Below, piece by piece: positions 43,851 to 51,942 of a stretch of 64,000 nucleotides of DNA. The stretch's first letter is position 1; each line of letters starts with the position of its first letter. Source of the stretch: Lachnospiraceae bacterium (GTDB lineage: Bacteria > Bacillota > Clostridia > Lachnospirales > Lachnospiraceae); assembly GCA_030526405.1 (NCBI GenBank), contig JAUNCZ010000004.1, positions 41,684 to 105,683 of the forward strand, given 5' to 3'. A program made the position numbers and the translations under genes. The notes below the pieces were generated by a model that ran no database searches, was not told the origin of the DNA, and worked only from the letters and a program-made list of their open reading frames with translations.

Positions 43851-43883
43851 CAGTGTAAAGAAATTGAATCGGGTCTCTTTTTT
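43841..43883 (+). terminator. Terminator of the lipoprotein/relic unit
   Basis: AGACCCGATTC (43841-43851) pairs perfectly with GAATCGGGTCT (43866-43876), followed by TTTTTT. Confidence 0.88.
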
Positions 43884-43898
43884 GCTCAAATGTCTCGA

Positions 43899-43980
43899 AA
43901 AAAACGCCTGCAAAACAATACTCTGTTCTGCAGACGTTTTATATTTTTGTGAGAAGTTTTACTTTAAACCCTGTTTACAG
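43899..43980. repeat. 82-bp direct repeat, left copy
   Basis: This segment is repeated at 45151-45232 with 80 of 82 positions identical by eye. It contains an AACGCCTGCA/TGCAGACGTT hairpin with T-run on the minus strand, so each copy works as a terminator for the minus-strand genes to its right. Confidence 0.9.
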
Positions 43981-44038
43981 ATTCTTTTATAATAAAGGCC
44001 TCCTATGATTTTATATTTTATCATAGAAGGCCAGATGT

Positions 44039-44242
44039 TTATTTATTTACGGATTTTTTTATAAACCTAAATACTCCAATAACAATTGAACCAATCCAGT
44101 AATAGTGGACAAGTTTATCAACCATGTTTTGCTGAGGTGTTTCTTTAAAGAGATATATCATAACAAGAAGAATAATACCAAGTATTATCCATAGTGATGT
44201 TATTAATTTATCTCTTGCGGTCGAACTCTTTTTCATAATCAT
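44039..44242 (-). CDS. Small two-helix membrane protein
   Basis: A 67-aa protein with a basic head, two hydrophobic helices (LWIILGIILLVMIYLF and YYWIGSIVIGVFRFI) and a basic tail. Starts at 44242 or 44236 are both possible; GAGG lies upstream. It follows the interrupted secreted-protein gene on the same strand by 26 bp. Its size and position recall immunity proteins of bacteriocin loci, but nothing in the sequence proves that. Confidence 0.6.
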   Translation of the reverse strand: MIMKKSSTARDKLITSLWIILGIILLVMIYLFKETPQQNMVDKLVHYYWIGSIVIGVFRFIKKSVNK

Positions 44243-44268
44243 CACTGCCTCATTAATTAACTGTCAAA

Positions 44269-44889
44269 TTATACAGGTGTATAATATGGTCCATATACAT
44301 CTCCGGTGTTTGCTGTAAAAATCCATTTATATCGATATTGCGGTAAGACGGATGCTGTCGAATACATGTGCAGTTCATAGTATAAAGTACCACCTGAACA
44401 ACAATCAGCAAGAGCACTAATAGCAGCCATTCCCATTGAGGCAATAATTACACTGGCTTTTTGTGCTATAACAGAACCTATGGCTGCTGCAACTACTACT
44501 GCAGTAGATTGTGCCCATGAAACGTAATGAGTATTAGTACCTAAAATAGTCCATCCATCTGCTGTTGTTCCAGAATAAGAAAGATAGTTTGAACTTCCTG
44601 CTTTCTGGGCAACGGGAATCCCATTTACATAGAGTACAGAGGATTTCAAATGATATACAACATGATCAACATTTCCGGTAGTCCTATTAATAATTTCTAC
44701 TTTGCGCATTCCTTCGTCTTCATGATAAATGCATTCGTATGTAACACCTTCAAATTCTAAAATTTCACTTGTGATTATATCGTTTAATGCAACTCTTGTT
44801 GGTGTTGCGTAGGCTGGAACACTGATGATATTCTAACATAATACAAAGATTAAGATAAAGGATGATATTCTATGTAATTTTTTGATCAT
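44269..44889 (-). pseudogene. Secreted-protein gene interrupted by TAG in the signal peptide
   Basis: AAAGGAG precedes an ATG at 44889. The frame reads MIKKLHRISSFILIFVLC, then TAG at codon 19 (44835-44833), then continues without any other stop for 187 codons: NIISVPAYA (a signal-peptidase-like end) and a mature part that includes a Gly/Ala-rich hydrophobic stretch and CCSGGTLYYELHMYS. Promoter, ribosome site and terminator are all intact. A single nonsense mutation, strain-specific loss or a sequencing error explain it; alternatively an internal start at 44709 gives a 146-aa protein without signal. Confidence 0.7.
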
Positions 44890-44908
44890 AAAAATCAACT
44901 CCTTTCGA

Positions 44909-44937
44909 TATATATTGTATTGTTTCTGTATTTACAA
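44909..44937 (-). promoter_or_regulatory. Promoter of the interrupted secreted-protein gene
   Basis: TTGTAA (44937-44932) and TATATA (44914-44909) are 17 bp apart on the minus strand. The remaining stretch to 45150 is AT-rich with a small TGTCGCAT/ATGCGGCA hairpin near 45018-45040 and no gene. Confidence 0.65.
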
Positions 44938-45150
44938 TAATATTTTATTATATTTTTTGAGGAAATAGCACCATCAATTTATTCTGATGCGTGGTTTATT
45001 CGACACATATTGTAGAAATGTCGCATAATTAATGCGGCAAACATTGATAAGATGGGAAAATTCTCGTGTGTACATTACGGATAATGGGATTTCAATTAAC
45101 CACTCTCATTATTTGACTATATGACCATCAATACTTTTTCTCTAAAACTT

Positions 45151-45232
45151 AAAAAACGCCTGCAAAACAATACTCTGTTCTGCAGACGTTTTATATTTTG
45201 GTGAGAAGTTTTGCTTTAAACCCTGTTTACAG
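45151..45232. repeat. 82-bp direct repeat, right copy
   Basis: Second copy of the element at 43899-43980, differing at two positions. It lies just behind the HMA-domain gene and acts as its terminator on the minus strand. The two copies bracket about 1.17 kb that holds the interrupted gene and the small membrane protein. Confidence 0.9.
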
Positions 45233-45250
45233 GTTTCTGAGCAAAAGCAA

Positions 45251-45472
45251 TTATTTCAGGAAGATCTCGCAGTCTGGCTCTACCTTTTTGCAGGCTTTCA
45301 GAACCTCTGGCATAACTGCCTTAGGATCAGCACCCTCCTCGAACTCAACGATCATTTTCAGAGTCATGAAGTTCACTACTGCATCAGCAACACCAGCTGT
45401 TTTTTTAGCAGCCTCCTGCATCAGGTTCGCACAGTTAGCGCAATCTACATCAATTTTGTAAGTCTTTTTCAT
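45251..45472 (-). CDS. HMA-domain metal-binding protein (CopZ/MerP-like)
   Basis: A 73-aa heavy-metal-associated domain protein. The family motif is slightly altered: VDCANCANLMQEA gives CxxC with two metal-binding cysteines (GMTCxxC in classical CopZ). The rest follows the beta-alpha-beta pattern with TLKMIVEFEEGADP. The ATG at 45472 follows AAAGGAG; the frame upstream has no ribosome site. No P-type ATPase gene is adjacent, so the partner is elsewhere. Confidence 0.85.
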   Translation of the reverse strand: MKKTYKIDVDCANCANLMQEAAKKTAGVADAVVNFMTLKMIVEFEEGADPKAVMPEVLKACKKVEPDCEIFLK

Positions 45473-45741
45473 TTCTGTAATCTCCTTTTGAATTTTACTT
45501 TTTTTCAGGATATGCAAAGAAGCAGGCCTGCCGGAGCCCTTCTTTGAATCGTTGTTTTGTTTTCCGCTTGTCTATACTATAACGATTTGAGAAACCTGCG
45601 TCAATGAAATCACCGGATTCTCTTCCGTTTGGTATAATGATTTCCAATTGGATTAATTTATGGAAATATGCTAGAATTAACAGGGATTTAAAATGATACT
45701 GATTTGGATTAATCATGAATAATTGATAAAGGGAGATGCCT

Positions 45742-46731
45742 ATGGAAGAGCAGAGACTGAGTATGCTGCTGGCTGATGTTCCGGATAAGAGGATCCGGGT
45801 CAGTCATATCCATCTGGATCAGGAGAGCCATCCTCCCCATGCGGACAGAATGAGGATGGGCACAGATGGAAAGGGGACCATTGAGAGTATTGAGCTGTTT
45901 CCGGGAATCGAGTTGTCCCTGCACCGCTATCTGGCAGGCCGGGTGATGCTGCGGCATGAGTCGGTGCCGGATGTGATTGAGATCCACCACTGCCGGTATG
46001 GCCGGTGCGGTCTGAAGCTTCGGGACAGGGAGTCCCTGTTTCTGGGGGAGGGGGATGTGTTTATCCAGACCCTGGAGCAGGGAGTGGATTCGGAATGTTT
46101 TTTCCCTCTGGGCTATTATGAGGGAGTCAATCTGCAGATCAACCTTCGGCTGCTGGATCAGAAGCCCCCGGCCATCCTTCAGGAGGCGGGGCTGGATAAG
46201 GATTCTCTTATGGGAGGCATTTGCCCGGAGATGAGACCTGTGCTGCTGCCTACGGAACACGATATTGACCATATTTTTAAGGATTTTTATGACAAGCCGG
46301 AGCATCTGAAGCTGCCCTATTACAGAATTAAGACCCTGGAGCTGCTGCTGTACCTTTCTGAGAGAAAGCTGGCGGCAGAGAAGGAAACCTCCGGTTACCA
46401 GCTGGATCAGCTGGAGCGGATTCATCAGATCCACGATTATCTCACTGCTGACCTTACAAGACGGCCCACCATTGAGGAGCTGGCAAGAGAATATCACATC
46501 AATACCACCGCCCTGAAGCAGGTGTTCAAGGGGGTATACGGTCAGCCCATCGCCTCCTATATGAAGGAATATCGCATCCGCAGGGCCATGGAGCTGCTCT
46601 CCGGGGAAGAACTGTCGGTGGCAGAGGTTGCCCAGAGGGTGGGATACGAAAATCAGAGCAAGTTTACGGCGGCCTTTAAGCAGTTTACAGGGGAAGTGCC
46701 AAGAGACTATGTGCGCCGTGTGCGGAGCTGA
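45742..46731 (+). CDS. AraC-family transcriptional regulator
   Basis: A 329-aa regulator with a cupin-like sensory half and a C-terminal AraC DNA-binding domain: RPTIEELAREYHINTTALKQVFKG, then LSVAEVAQRVGYENQSKFTAAFK. The ATG at 45742 follows GGGAG by six bases. TATAAT with an upstream TG (45633-45638) is a likely extended -10. Regulators of this form often control metal or siderophore uptake in Firmicutes; here the downstream genes encode a lipoprotein and a methyltransferase. Confidence 0.88.
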   Translation: MEEQRLSMLLADVPDKRIRVSHIHLDQESHPPHADRMRMGTDGKGTIESIELFPGIELSLHRYLAGRVMLRHESVPDVIEIHHCRYGRCGLKLRDRESLFLGEGDVFIQTLEQGVDSECFFPLGYYEGVNLQINLRLLDQKPPAILQEAGLDKDSLMGGICPEMRPVLLPTEHDIDHIFKDFYDKPEHLKLPYYRIKTLELLLYLSERKLAAEKETSGYQLDQLERIHQIHDYLTADLTRRPTIEELAREYHINTTALKQVFKGVYGQPIASYMKEYRIRRAMELLSGEELSVAEVAQRVGYENQSKFTAAFKQFTGEVPRDYVRRVRS

Positions 46732-46839
46732 AGGAACAGTACTCAGTTTGTGAGGGATGTGTGAACTGAATCGAATTTGTTGCCCAGCGGTTTGTTCTGG
46801 GGTATGATGATGAAAAATGCACTTTTGGGAGGAAAAGTA

Positions 46840-47418
46840 ATGAATAAGAAAAACAGAAGCTTTTTAGGAGCACTGCTTCTGATCCTTCTGATGGCCGGCA
46901 GTGTGCTGCTGGGCTGCACCGGAAGGAATGAGACAGTGGATGTTCAGATCGTCAGCGCATCCGCTGTGGAGAACAGAGAAGCACCGGCTGTGGAGCCGGA
47001 GGAGGATCCTGCCCAGGAGTCTTCGACGGAACCCACGAAGGAATTTGCAGAAGAGCCAACGGAAGAACCCACGAAGGAACCTGAAGCGCAGCCTGCGGCA
47101 GAACCTGCAGTGGAACCCGCAGCAGAGCCTGTGGAGGAGTCGGTTCTGCAGCAGTATTATTTCAGAAATGCAAAGCTGTTAAAACAGCATTATGAGAAGC
47201 ACGGTATTGAGATGGGCTTTGCCTCCAAGGAGGAATATGAGGCAGCGGCCTCCGCTGTGATCACCAATCCCAATGCCCTCCATAAAAAGGAGAAGGAGGA
47301 CAACGACGAGGTTTACTATGTGGAGGAGACCAACGAGTTTGCTGTTCTCTCTGATGACGGATATATCCGCACCTATTTCTGGCCAAATGCCGGAATTAAA
47401 TACTATAACAGACAGTAG
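46840..47418 (+). CDS. Lipoprotein with Pro/Glu-repeat linker
   Basis: A 192-aa lipoprotein; the signal peptide ends in VLLGC (Cys26). Residues about 50-105 are a low-complexity linker of PTKE, PAVEP and PAAEP-like units, and a globular domain of about 85 residues follows (YYFRNAKLLKQHYEKHG, KEEYEAAASAVITNP). The linker probably spans the cell wall. The ATG at 46840 follows GGGAGG. It lies 12 bp before the methyltransferase gene. Confidence 0.8.
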   Translation: MNKKNRSFLGALLLILLMAGSVLLGCTGRNETVDVQIVSASAVENREAPAVEPEEDPAQESSTEPTKEFAEEPTEEPTKEPEAQPAAEPAVEPAAEPVEESVLQQYYFRNAKLLKQHYEKHGIEMGFASKEEYEAAASAVITNPNALHKKEKEDNDEVYYVEETNEFAVLSDDGYIRTYFWPNAGIKYYNRQ

Positions 47419-47430
47419 AGGTTAGTTGAG

Positions 47431-48930
47431 ATGGAAAAGCTGAATTACGAGATCCATGAGTACTGGAGCGGACGGGCAAAGGGGTACTCAGAATACAACA
47501 AAGAGGAGTTTAAGGATTCCAGATATCACAGCTGGAAAGAGACACTGGATACCGCCATCCGGTCTGCATTTCCGGATAAGCGCCCCCAGGAGATCCGGGT
47601 GCTGGATGCGGGCTCCGGTCCCGGATTCTTCACCGGCATTCTCTGTGAGTGCGGCTATTCTGTAACTGCTCTGGACTGCACAGAGGCCATGCTGGAGGAG
47701 GCCAGTGCCAACGTGGGACCCTATGCGGATTCTGTCAGATGGATCCTGGGCAATGTGGAGGACATCAACTTTGAGGACATGAGCTTCGATGTGATCGTCA
47801 GCAGGAATGTTACCTGGAACCTGCCCCATCCAAAGCGGGCCTACAGAGAGTGGTTCCGTCTGCTGGATCAGGGGGGACTGCTTCTGAATTTTGATGCCAA
47901 CTGGTACCGCTATCTGGTGGATGAGGACAAGAAGGCCGCCTATGAGCAGGACAGGGAGAATGCCGCAGAGGCGGGAACCTACGACTGCAATGTGGGAGAA
48001 AACTTCGACAAAATGGAGCAGCTGGCTAAGGAGATGCCATTAACCAGCATTCTCCGTCCCGGCTGGGATAAAGAGTTTCTGACTCAGATCGGTTTTGGAA
48101 CCGTGGAGGCGGATGAGGATATCTGGAAGACAGTATGGTCTGAGGAGGAGAAGATCAGCTGTGCCTCCACCCCTATGTTCATGATCAAAGCCCGGAAAAG
48201 CGACATCAAGGAGCGGGTGGTGGATTACTGGGGAAAACGAAGCGAAAGCTTTCTGGACCAGAGACGCCAGGAGCTTCAGGATCCCATCACAGAGCGCTGG
48301 CTTCAGGAGATCCACACCTATCTGCCAAAGAAACGTCCTCTGAACATTCTGGATGTGGGCTGCGGAAGCGGTTATTTTTCCATTCTGCTGTCCAAGGAGG
48401 GACATATCTGCACCGGCATTGACCTGACCCCGGAGATGATCGCATCTGCGGAGATTTTGGCGGCGGAGGAGAAGGAAAACTGTGTATTCCACGTGATGGA
48501 TGCGGAACAGCTGGCCTTCGGTGACGAAATCTTTGATGTGGTCATTTCCAGAAATCTTACCTGGACACTGCCCCATCCAAAGGAGGCCTACCGAGAGTGG
48601 CTCCGTGTGCTGAAGCCCGGCGGACTGCTTCTGAATTTCGATGCCAACTATGGTCTGGAAAAAACAGCCCGCATGGATGCACTGCCCCATAACCATGCCC
48701 ATCAGGCACTGGGTCACGGCATGCTGGAGGAAAATGATGCCATCAAGCAGCAGCTGTCCATCAGCTTCCAGTCCCGACCGGCCTGGGATATGGAGACCCT
48801 GGGAGACCTGGGGGCAGAAAAGATAACGGTTGACTTTAAGGTGGGTAAGAGGATATATAAAAAGAAGGATATTTTCTATAATCCTACACCGATCTTTACA
48901 TTGGCGGTGATAAAAGACGAAAGAGAGTAA
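47431..48930 (+). CDS. Tandem-duplicated class I SAM-dependent methyltransferase
   Basis: A 499-aa protein made of two similar methyltransferase domains of about 250 residues each. Motif I is VLDAGSGPGFF (from residue 57) in the first and ILDVGCGSGYF in the second; both contain SRNVTW/SRNLTW, then PHPKRAYREW or PHPKEAYREW, then LLLNFDAN. It is one continuous frame. Most relatives have one domain, so this is a gene fusion after duplication. Substrate is unknown; the AraC regulator and lipoprotein upstream suggest a regulated small-molecule modification. Confidence 0.88.
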   Translation: MEKLNYEIHEYWSGRAKGYSEYNKEEFKDSRYHSWKETLDTAIRSAFPDKRPQEIRVLDAGSGPGFFTGILCECGYSVTALDCTEAMLEEASANVGPYADSVRWILGNVEDINFEDMSFDVIVSRNVTWNLPHPKRAYREWFRLLDQGGLLLNFDANWYRYLVDEDKKAAYEQDRENAAEAGTYDCNVGENFDKMEQLAKEMPLTSILRPGWDKEFLTQIGFGTVEADEDIWKTVWSEEEKISCASTPMFMIKARKSDIKERVVDYWGKRSESFLDQRRQELQDPITERWLQEIHTYLPKKRPLNILDVGCGSGYFSILLSKEGHICTGIDLTPEMIASAEILAAEEKENCVFHVMDAEQLAFGDEIFDVVISRNLTWTLPHPKEAYREWLRVLKPGGLLLNFDANYGLEKTARMDALPHNHAHQALGHGMLEENDAIKQQLSISFQSRPAWDMETLGDLGAEKITVDFKVGKRIYKKKDIFYNPTPIFTLAVIKDERE

Positions 48931-48934
48931 TGTA

Positions 48935-49645
48935 ATGGGACGATTTGATCCGAGACAGATCCTTCTGGAAAATGACCAGATTCTGGTGGTTTACAAGCCT
49001 GCGGGAATTGCGGTTCAGAGCGGTTCTGTGGGAGCCATGGATCTGGAGCATCAGCTTCTGGGCTATCTGGCAGCAAAGGGAAGGGGCAGAGAGATCCCCT
49101 ATCTTGCGGTGGTCCACAGACTGGATCAGCCGGTGGAGGGTGTGCTTCTTTTTGCAAAGACAAAAGAGGCGGCAGCCAGCTGTTCCCTCCAGATAAAAAA
49201 AGGCACCATGAAAAAAGAATATCTTGCTGTGGTGCAGCCAGCCCCTGAGAAAAAGGAGGGACTGCTGACGGACTTTCTTCTGAAGGATGGCAGATCCAAT
49301 TCCTCGAAGGCAGTGAAGGAGGGGACACCCGGAGCGAAAAAGGCCCGGCTGGCCTACCAGGTACTGGAGGAGACAGAGGAGGGAGCGGCCCTTTTGAAAA
49401 TCTCTTTATTTACCGGTCGTCATCATCAGATCCGTGTGCAGCTGTCCCATGCAGGGATGCCGATTCTGGGAGATAGAAAATATGGCAGTGGCGGAGCTTC
49501 TGCTGTGGGTCAGACAGGAAGGGAGGAGCTTCTGCTCTGTGCCTGGCAGCTGTCCTTTGAGGATCCGTCCACCGGGGAAATGGTGACTATAAAAACGGAG
49601 CCAAAGGGAAGAGGCTTTGAAAAATTCAGGCAGGTGAAGGAATGA
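48935..49645 (+). CDS. RluA-family RNA pseudouridine synthase
   Basis: A 236-aa enzyme of the RluA class. The catalytic loop is HRLDQPVEG with the nucleophile Asp, and RHHQIRVQLSH is the second conserved motif. No S4 domain is present. It isomerises uridines in rRNA or tRNA. It starts four bases after the methyltransferase gene and overlaps the next gene by four bases, so it is translated as part of the operon. Confidence 0.92.
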   Translation: MGRFDPRQILLENDQILVVYKPAGIAVQSGSVGAMDLEHQLLGYLAAKGRGREIPYLAVVHRLDQPVEGVLLFAKTKEAAASCSLQIKKGTMKKEYLAVVQPAPEKKEGLLTDFLLKDGRSNSSKAVKEGTPGAKKARLAYQVLEETEEGAALLKISLFTGRHHQIRVQLSHAGMPILGDRKYGSGGASAVGQTGREELLLCAWQLSFEDPSTGEMVTIKTEPKGRGFEKFRQVKE

Positions 49646-50724
49646 ACAGATATTGGATAAAAAAAGCAGCTGCAGTGGGAACCGCCTGTGTACTGGCGGC
49701 GGGGATGCTGGCAGGCTGCGGAAAAGAAGAGGTTTCTGCTGTTTCCTGCTCCTCAGAGCAGGGGGCAGTTCTTCCTGAGGACCAGGAGCTGGAGCTGGAT
49801 TACACCAGCGCAGAGGGTCTGACGGTGGAACCGGGAACCTATGTGGCGGTTGTGGTAAAGGGCCTTGGTAAAAACAGCTACTGGGACATTATCCGACAGG
49901 GTGTGGAGGCTGCTGTGGCGGATGTGAATGAACTTCAGGGATTTCAGGGAAGTGATAAGGTGAGACTGACCTTCGAGGGACCGGCGGATGAAGGAAACCA
50001 GGAGGAGCAGATCAATACCCTGGATACTGTGCTGGCAGATAATCCCGCTGTTCTGTGTCTGGCGGCCATCGATATGGAATCCTGTGAGGCCCAGCTGGAG
50101 ACGGCCCATGACAATGGGATCCCTGTGCTGATCCTGGATACCGGTATTAAAAGCGATCTGGTAACTGCTGTATGTCAGACAGACAACACGGCAGCCGGTA
50201 AGGCAGCAGGCAAAAAACTCTGCAAAAAGCTGGAGGGCAAGGGAAAGGTGGCGGTTGTAAGTCATCTGCCGGAAACCGAGACCAGCAAGCTCAGAGTGAA
50301 GGGCTTTAAAAAGGCACTGAAGAAGTATCCGGATGTGGAGCTGGTCAGTGTGTTGGAGGAGAATGAGGAGATTTCCATGGAGGAGCAGCTGGAAGAGCTG
50401 AAGGAGCAGTATCCGGACCTGGATGGAATCTTTGTGACAAACCAGAGCAATGCAGCGGAAGTGCTGATGGCCTATGAAGGGGAGGAGCAGAGTCCCGTCA
50501 TTGTGGGCTTTGACAATGGAGAAAAGCAGATTCAGGCCATCAGGGAGGGAAGAGAATACGGCTGTATCAGCCAGAATCCCTACAGCATGGGCTATGCAGT
50601 GGTGGTGGCAGCTCTCCGGGCTGCCAACGGTGAAAAGGTGGATCCGGTGATCGACTCCGGTTATGTGTGGATCGATGAGACAAATCTCGATGCGCCTGAA
50701 AATCAGAGATATCTGTACCAGTAA
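49642..50724 (+). CDS. Sugar-type substrate-binding lipoprotein (RbsB-like fold)
   Basis: A 360-aa lipoprotein with lipobox MLAGC (Cys26). The mature part follows the type 1 periplasmic-binding fold: YVAVVVKGLGKNSYWDIIRQG, then TDNTAAGKAAGKKL and GFDNGEKQI. No permease or ATPase gene is next to it, so it may work as a sensor partner or with a remote transporter. The start overlaps the RluA gene (ATGA). Confidence 0.85.
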   Translation: MNRYWIKKAAAVGTACVLAAGMLAGCGKEEVSAVSCSSEQGAVLPEDQELELDYTSAEGLTVEPGTYVAVVVKGLGKNSYWDIIRQGVEAAVADVNELQGFQGSDKVRLTFEGPADEGNQEEQINTLDTVLADNPAVLCLAAIDMESCEAQLETAHDNGIPVLILDTGIKSDLVTAVCQTDNTAAGKAAGKKLCKKLEGKGKVAVVSHLPETETSKLRVKGFKKALKKYPDVELVSVLEENEEISMEEQLEELKEQYPDLDGIFVTNQSNAAEVLMAYEGEEQSPVIVGFDNGEKQIQAIREGREYGCISQNPYSMGYAVVVAALRAANGEKVDPVIDSGYVWIDETNLDAPENQRYLYQ

Positions 50725-50750
50725 AACCGGGTTAAAATTTTCGGTAATAA

Positions 50751-50801
50751 AAGAAGCCGTGTGCGGTTGATCTTTTGATCAGTCGCACGCGGCTTCTTTT
50801 T
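50751..50801. terminator. Bidirectional terminator between convergent genes
   Basis: AAGAAGCCG with GTGCG pairs with CGCAC and CGGCTTCTT, enclosing TGATC/GATCA. It is followed by TTTTT and reaches the stop codon of the minus-strand gene. Confidence 0.85.
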
Positions 50802-51831
50802 AATGTTTTTTCAGATTTTTGGTGGTGTTCAGATATTCCTGCTCCAGAAGCTGATTCAGTGCCGCATCCATCTGAGCCTGCTGCTCCTGGTAGATATCGG
50901 ATACCTCCTGTGAGATGGCCTGCCGAACCTCAGACAGATCCGGGCCGACAGCTGTCATCCGGGGTGCAGAATCAGTCTCTGTTCCTGGATTCTTCGAAGA
51001 AGCATCGGAAAACTCCTGGTGAAGGGGAGCGGAAATATCTGCAGTTCTTCTGTAAAGCTCCCTTGTGGAATAGGGAGTATATTCTGTGGATATTTTTTTC
51101 TGGGCAGGACGGGGAACCACTGTATGGATACCGTTTTTCTGTTCCTGCCTCATCTGGGACCGCTGTTTCTTTTTCAGCCGCTTCATCCGGCGTCTGTGAC
51201 GATGCTTATCCCGGGCCCGTTCCTCATCTGAGTTCCAGGAGGAGCGGGATCTCCAGGGCTGAAACTGCAGCATGATTCCTGTGAGGGACAGAACCATGCC
51301 CACCAGAAAGAGGGTCAGCAGGGAATTGTGCTCCTCCAGCAGGATCAGACATTTGGCTGCAGCAAAACCACCGCCCACGGCAGTGACGGTGCTGATGATC
51401 TCCCTCTCCCATACAAGGGTAAGAATACCGGTGATCAGGCCCAGCAGAACCCAGAACAGAACCGTTTCTGTCCTGTGTACCGGGAACAGTCTGCTTAAGA
51501 ACATGGGAACCATCAGGACGCAGATAAAGAACAGTCCCACACGATACAGAAGAAAGGCCAGCAGTCCCAGGGTAAATGCTCCCAGGGAGGAGGCCAGAAA
51601 CAGGATCGTACCTGTTTTGTCCAGATAAATACAGATGCCGGCAGAGAGAAAGAAGCCGATCAGTATGCCTGCAAGAACCCCCCAGACCTTTCGGAGATGG
51701 TAGCCGAAAAAGCAGTTCAGAAGAGCAACGACAGCAGCCGCGATCAGGATCGTATGCTGCTGATTTTCCAGAAATGCTCTGGCCAGCTCAGGTATTTCAT
51801 AAGCATAAAAAGTACTGTACAGAGAACTCAT
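50800..51831 (-). CDS. Polytopic membrane protein with basic cytoplasmic tail
   Basis: A 343-aa protein. The first 205 residues carry about seven hydrophobic helices (for example VWGVLAGILIGFFLSAG and LGAFTLGLLAFLLY), as in DUF4203/TMEM198-like proteins. A strongly basic segment follows (RARDKHRHRRRMKRLKKKQ, about residues 210-230) and then a Gln/Ser-rich tail. Function is unknown. It is divergent from an 818-aa anchored protein, and the two may act together. Confidence 0.75.
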   Translation of the reverse strand: MSSLYSTFYAYEIPELARAFLENQQHTILIAAAVVALLNCFFGYHLRKVWGVLAGILIGFFLSAGICIYLDKTGTILFLASSLGAFTLGLLAFLLYRVGLFFICVLMVPMFLSRLFPVHRTETVLFWVLLGLITGILTLVWEREIISTVTAVGGGFAAAKCLILLEEHNSLLTLFLVGMVLSLTGIMLQFQPWRSRSSWNSDEERARDKHRHRRRMKRLKKKQRSQMRQEQKNGIHTVVPRPAQKKISTEYTPYSTRELYRRTADISAPLHQEFSDASSKNPGTETDSAPRMTAVGPDLSEVRQAISQEVSDIYQEQQAQMDAALNQLLEQEYLNTTKNLKKH

Positions 51832-51881
51832 TTTTCACATCCCTTTCAATCGTATTTCCATAAAATAGGGTTATTTTCCAG

Positions 51882-51910
51882 TTGCCCAATTTCAGTTAAC
51901 AGATTACAAT
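51882..51910 (+). promoter_or_regulatory. Promoter of the 818-aa protein gene
   Basis: TTGCCC (51882-51887) and TACAAT (51905-51910) are 17 bp apart, 33 bp before the start codon. Confidence 0.65.
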
Positions 51911-51942
51911 AGAACCATGCGAAAATACAGGGGAGTAATCGT

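Noticed and set aside
43333..44889. Recoding of TAG (for example as pyrrolysine)
   Set aside because: TAG ends ordinary genes in the same window (EamA transporter, lipoprotein at 47418), no pyl genes are seen, and the TAG codons lie in signal peptides.
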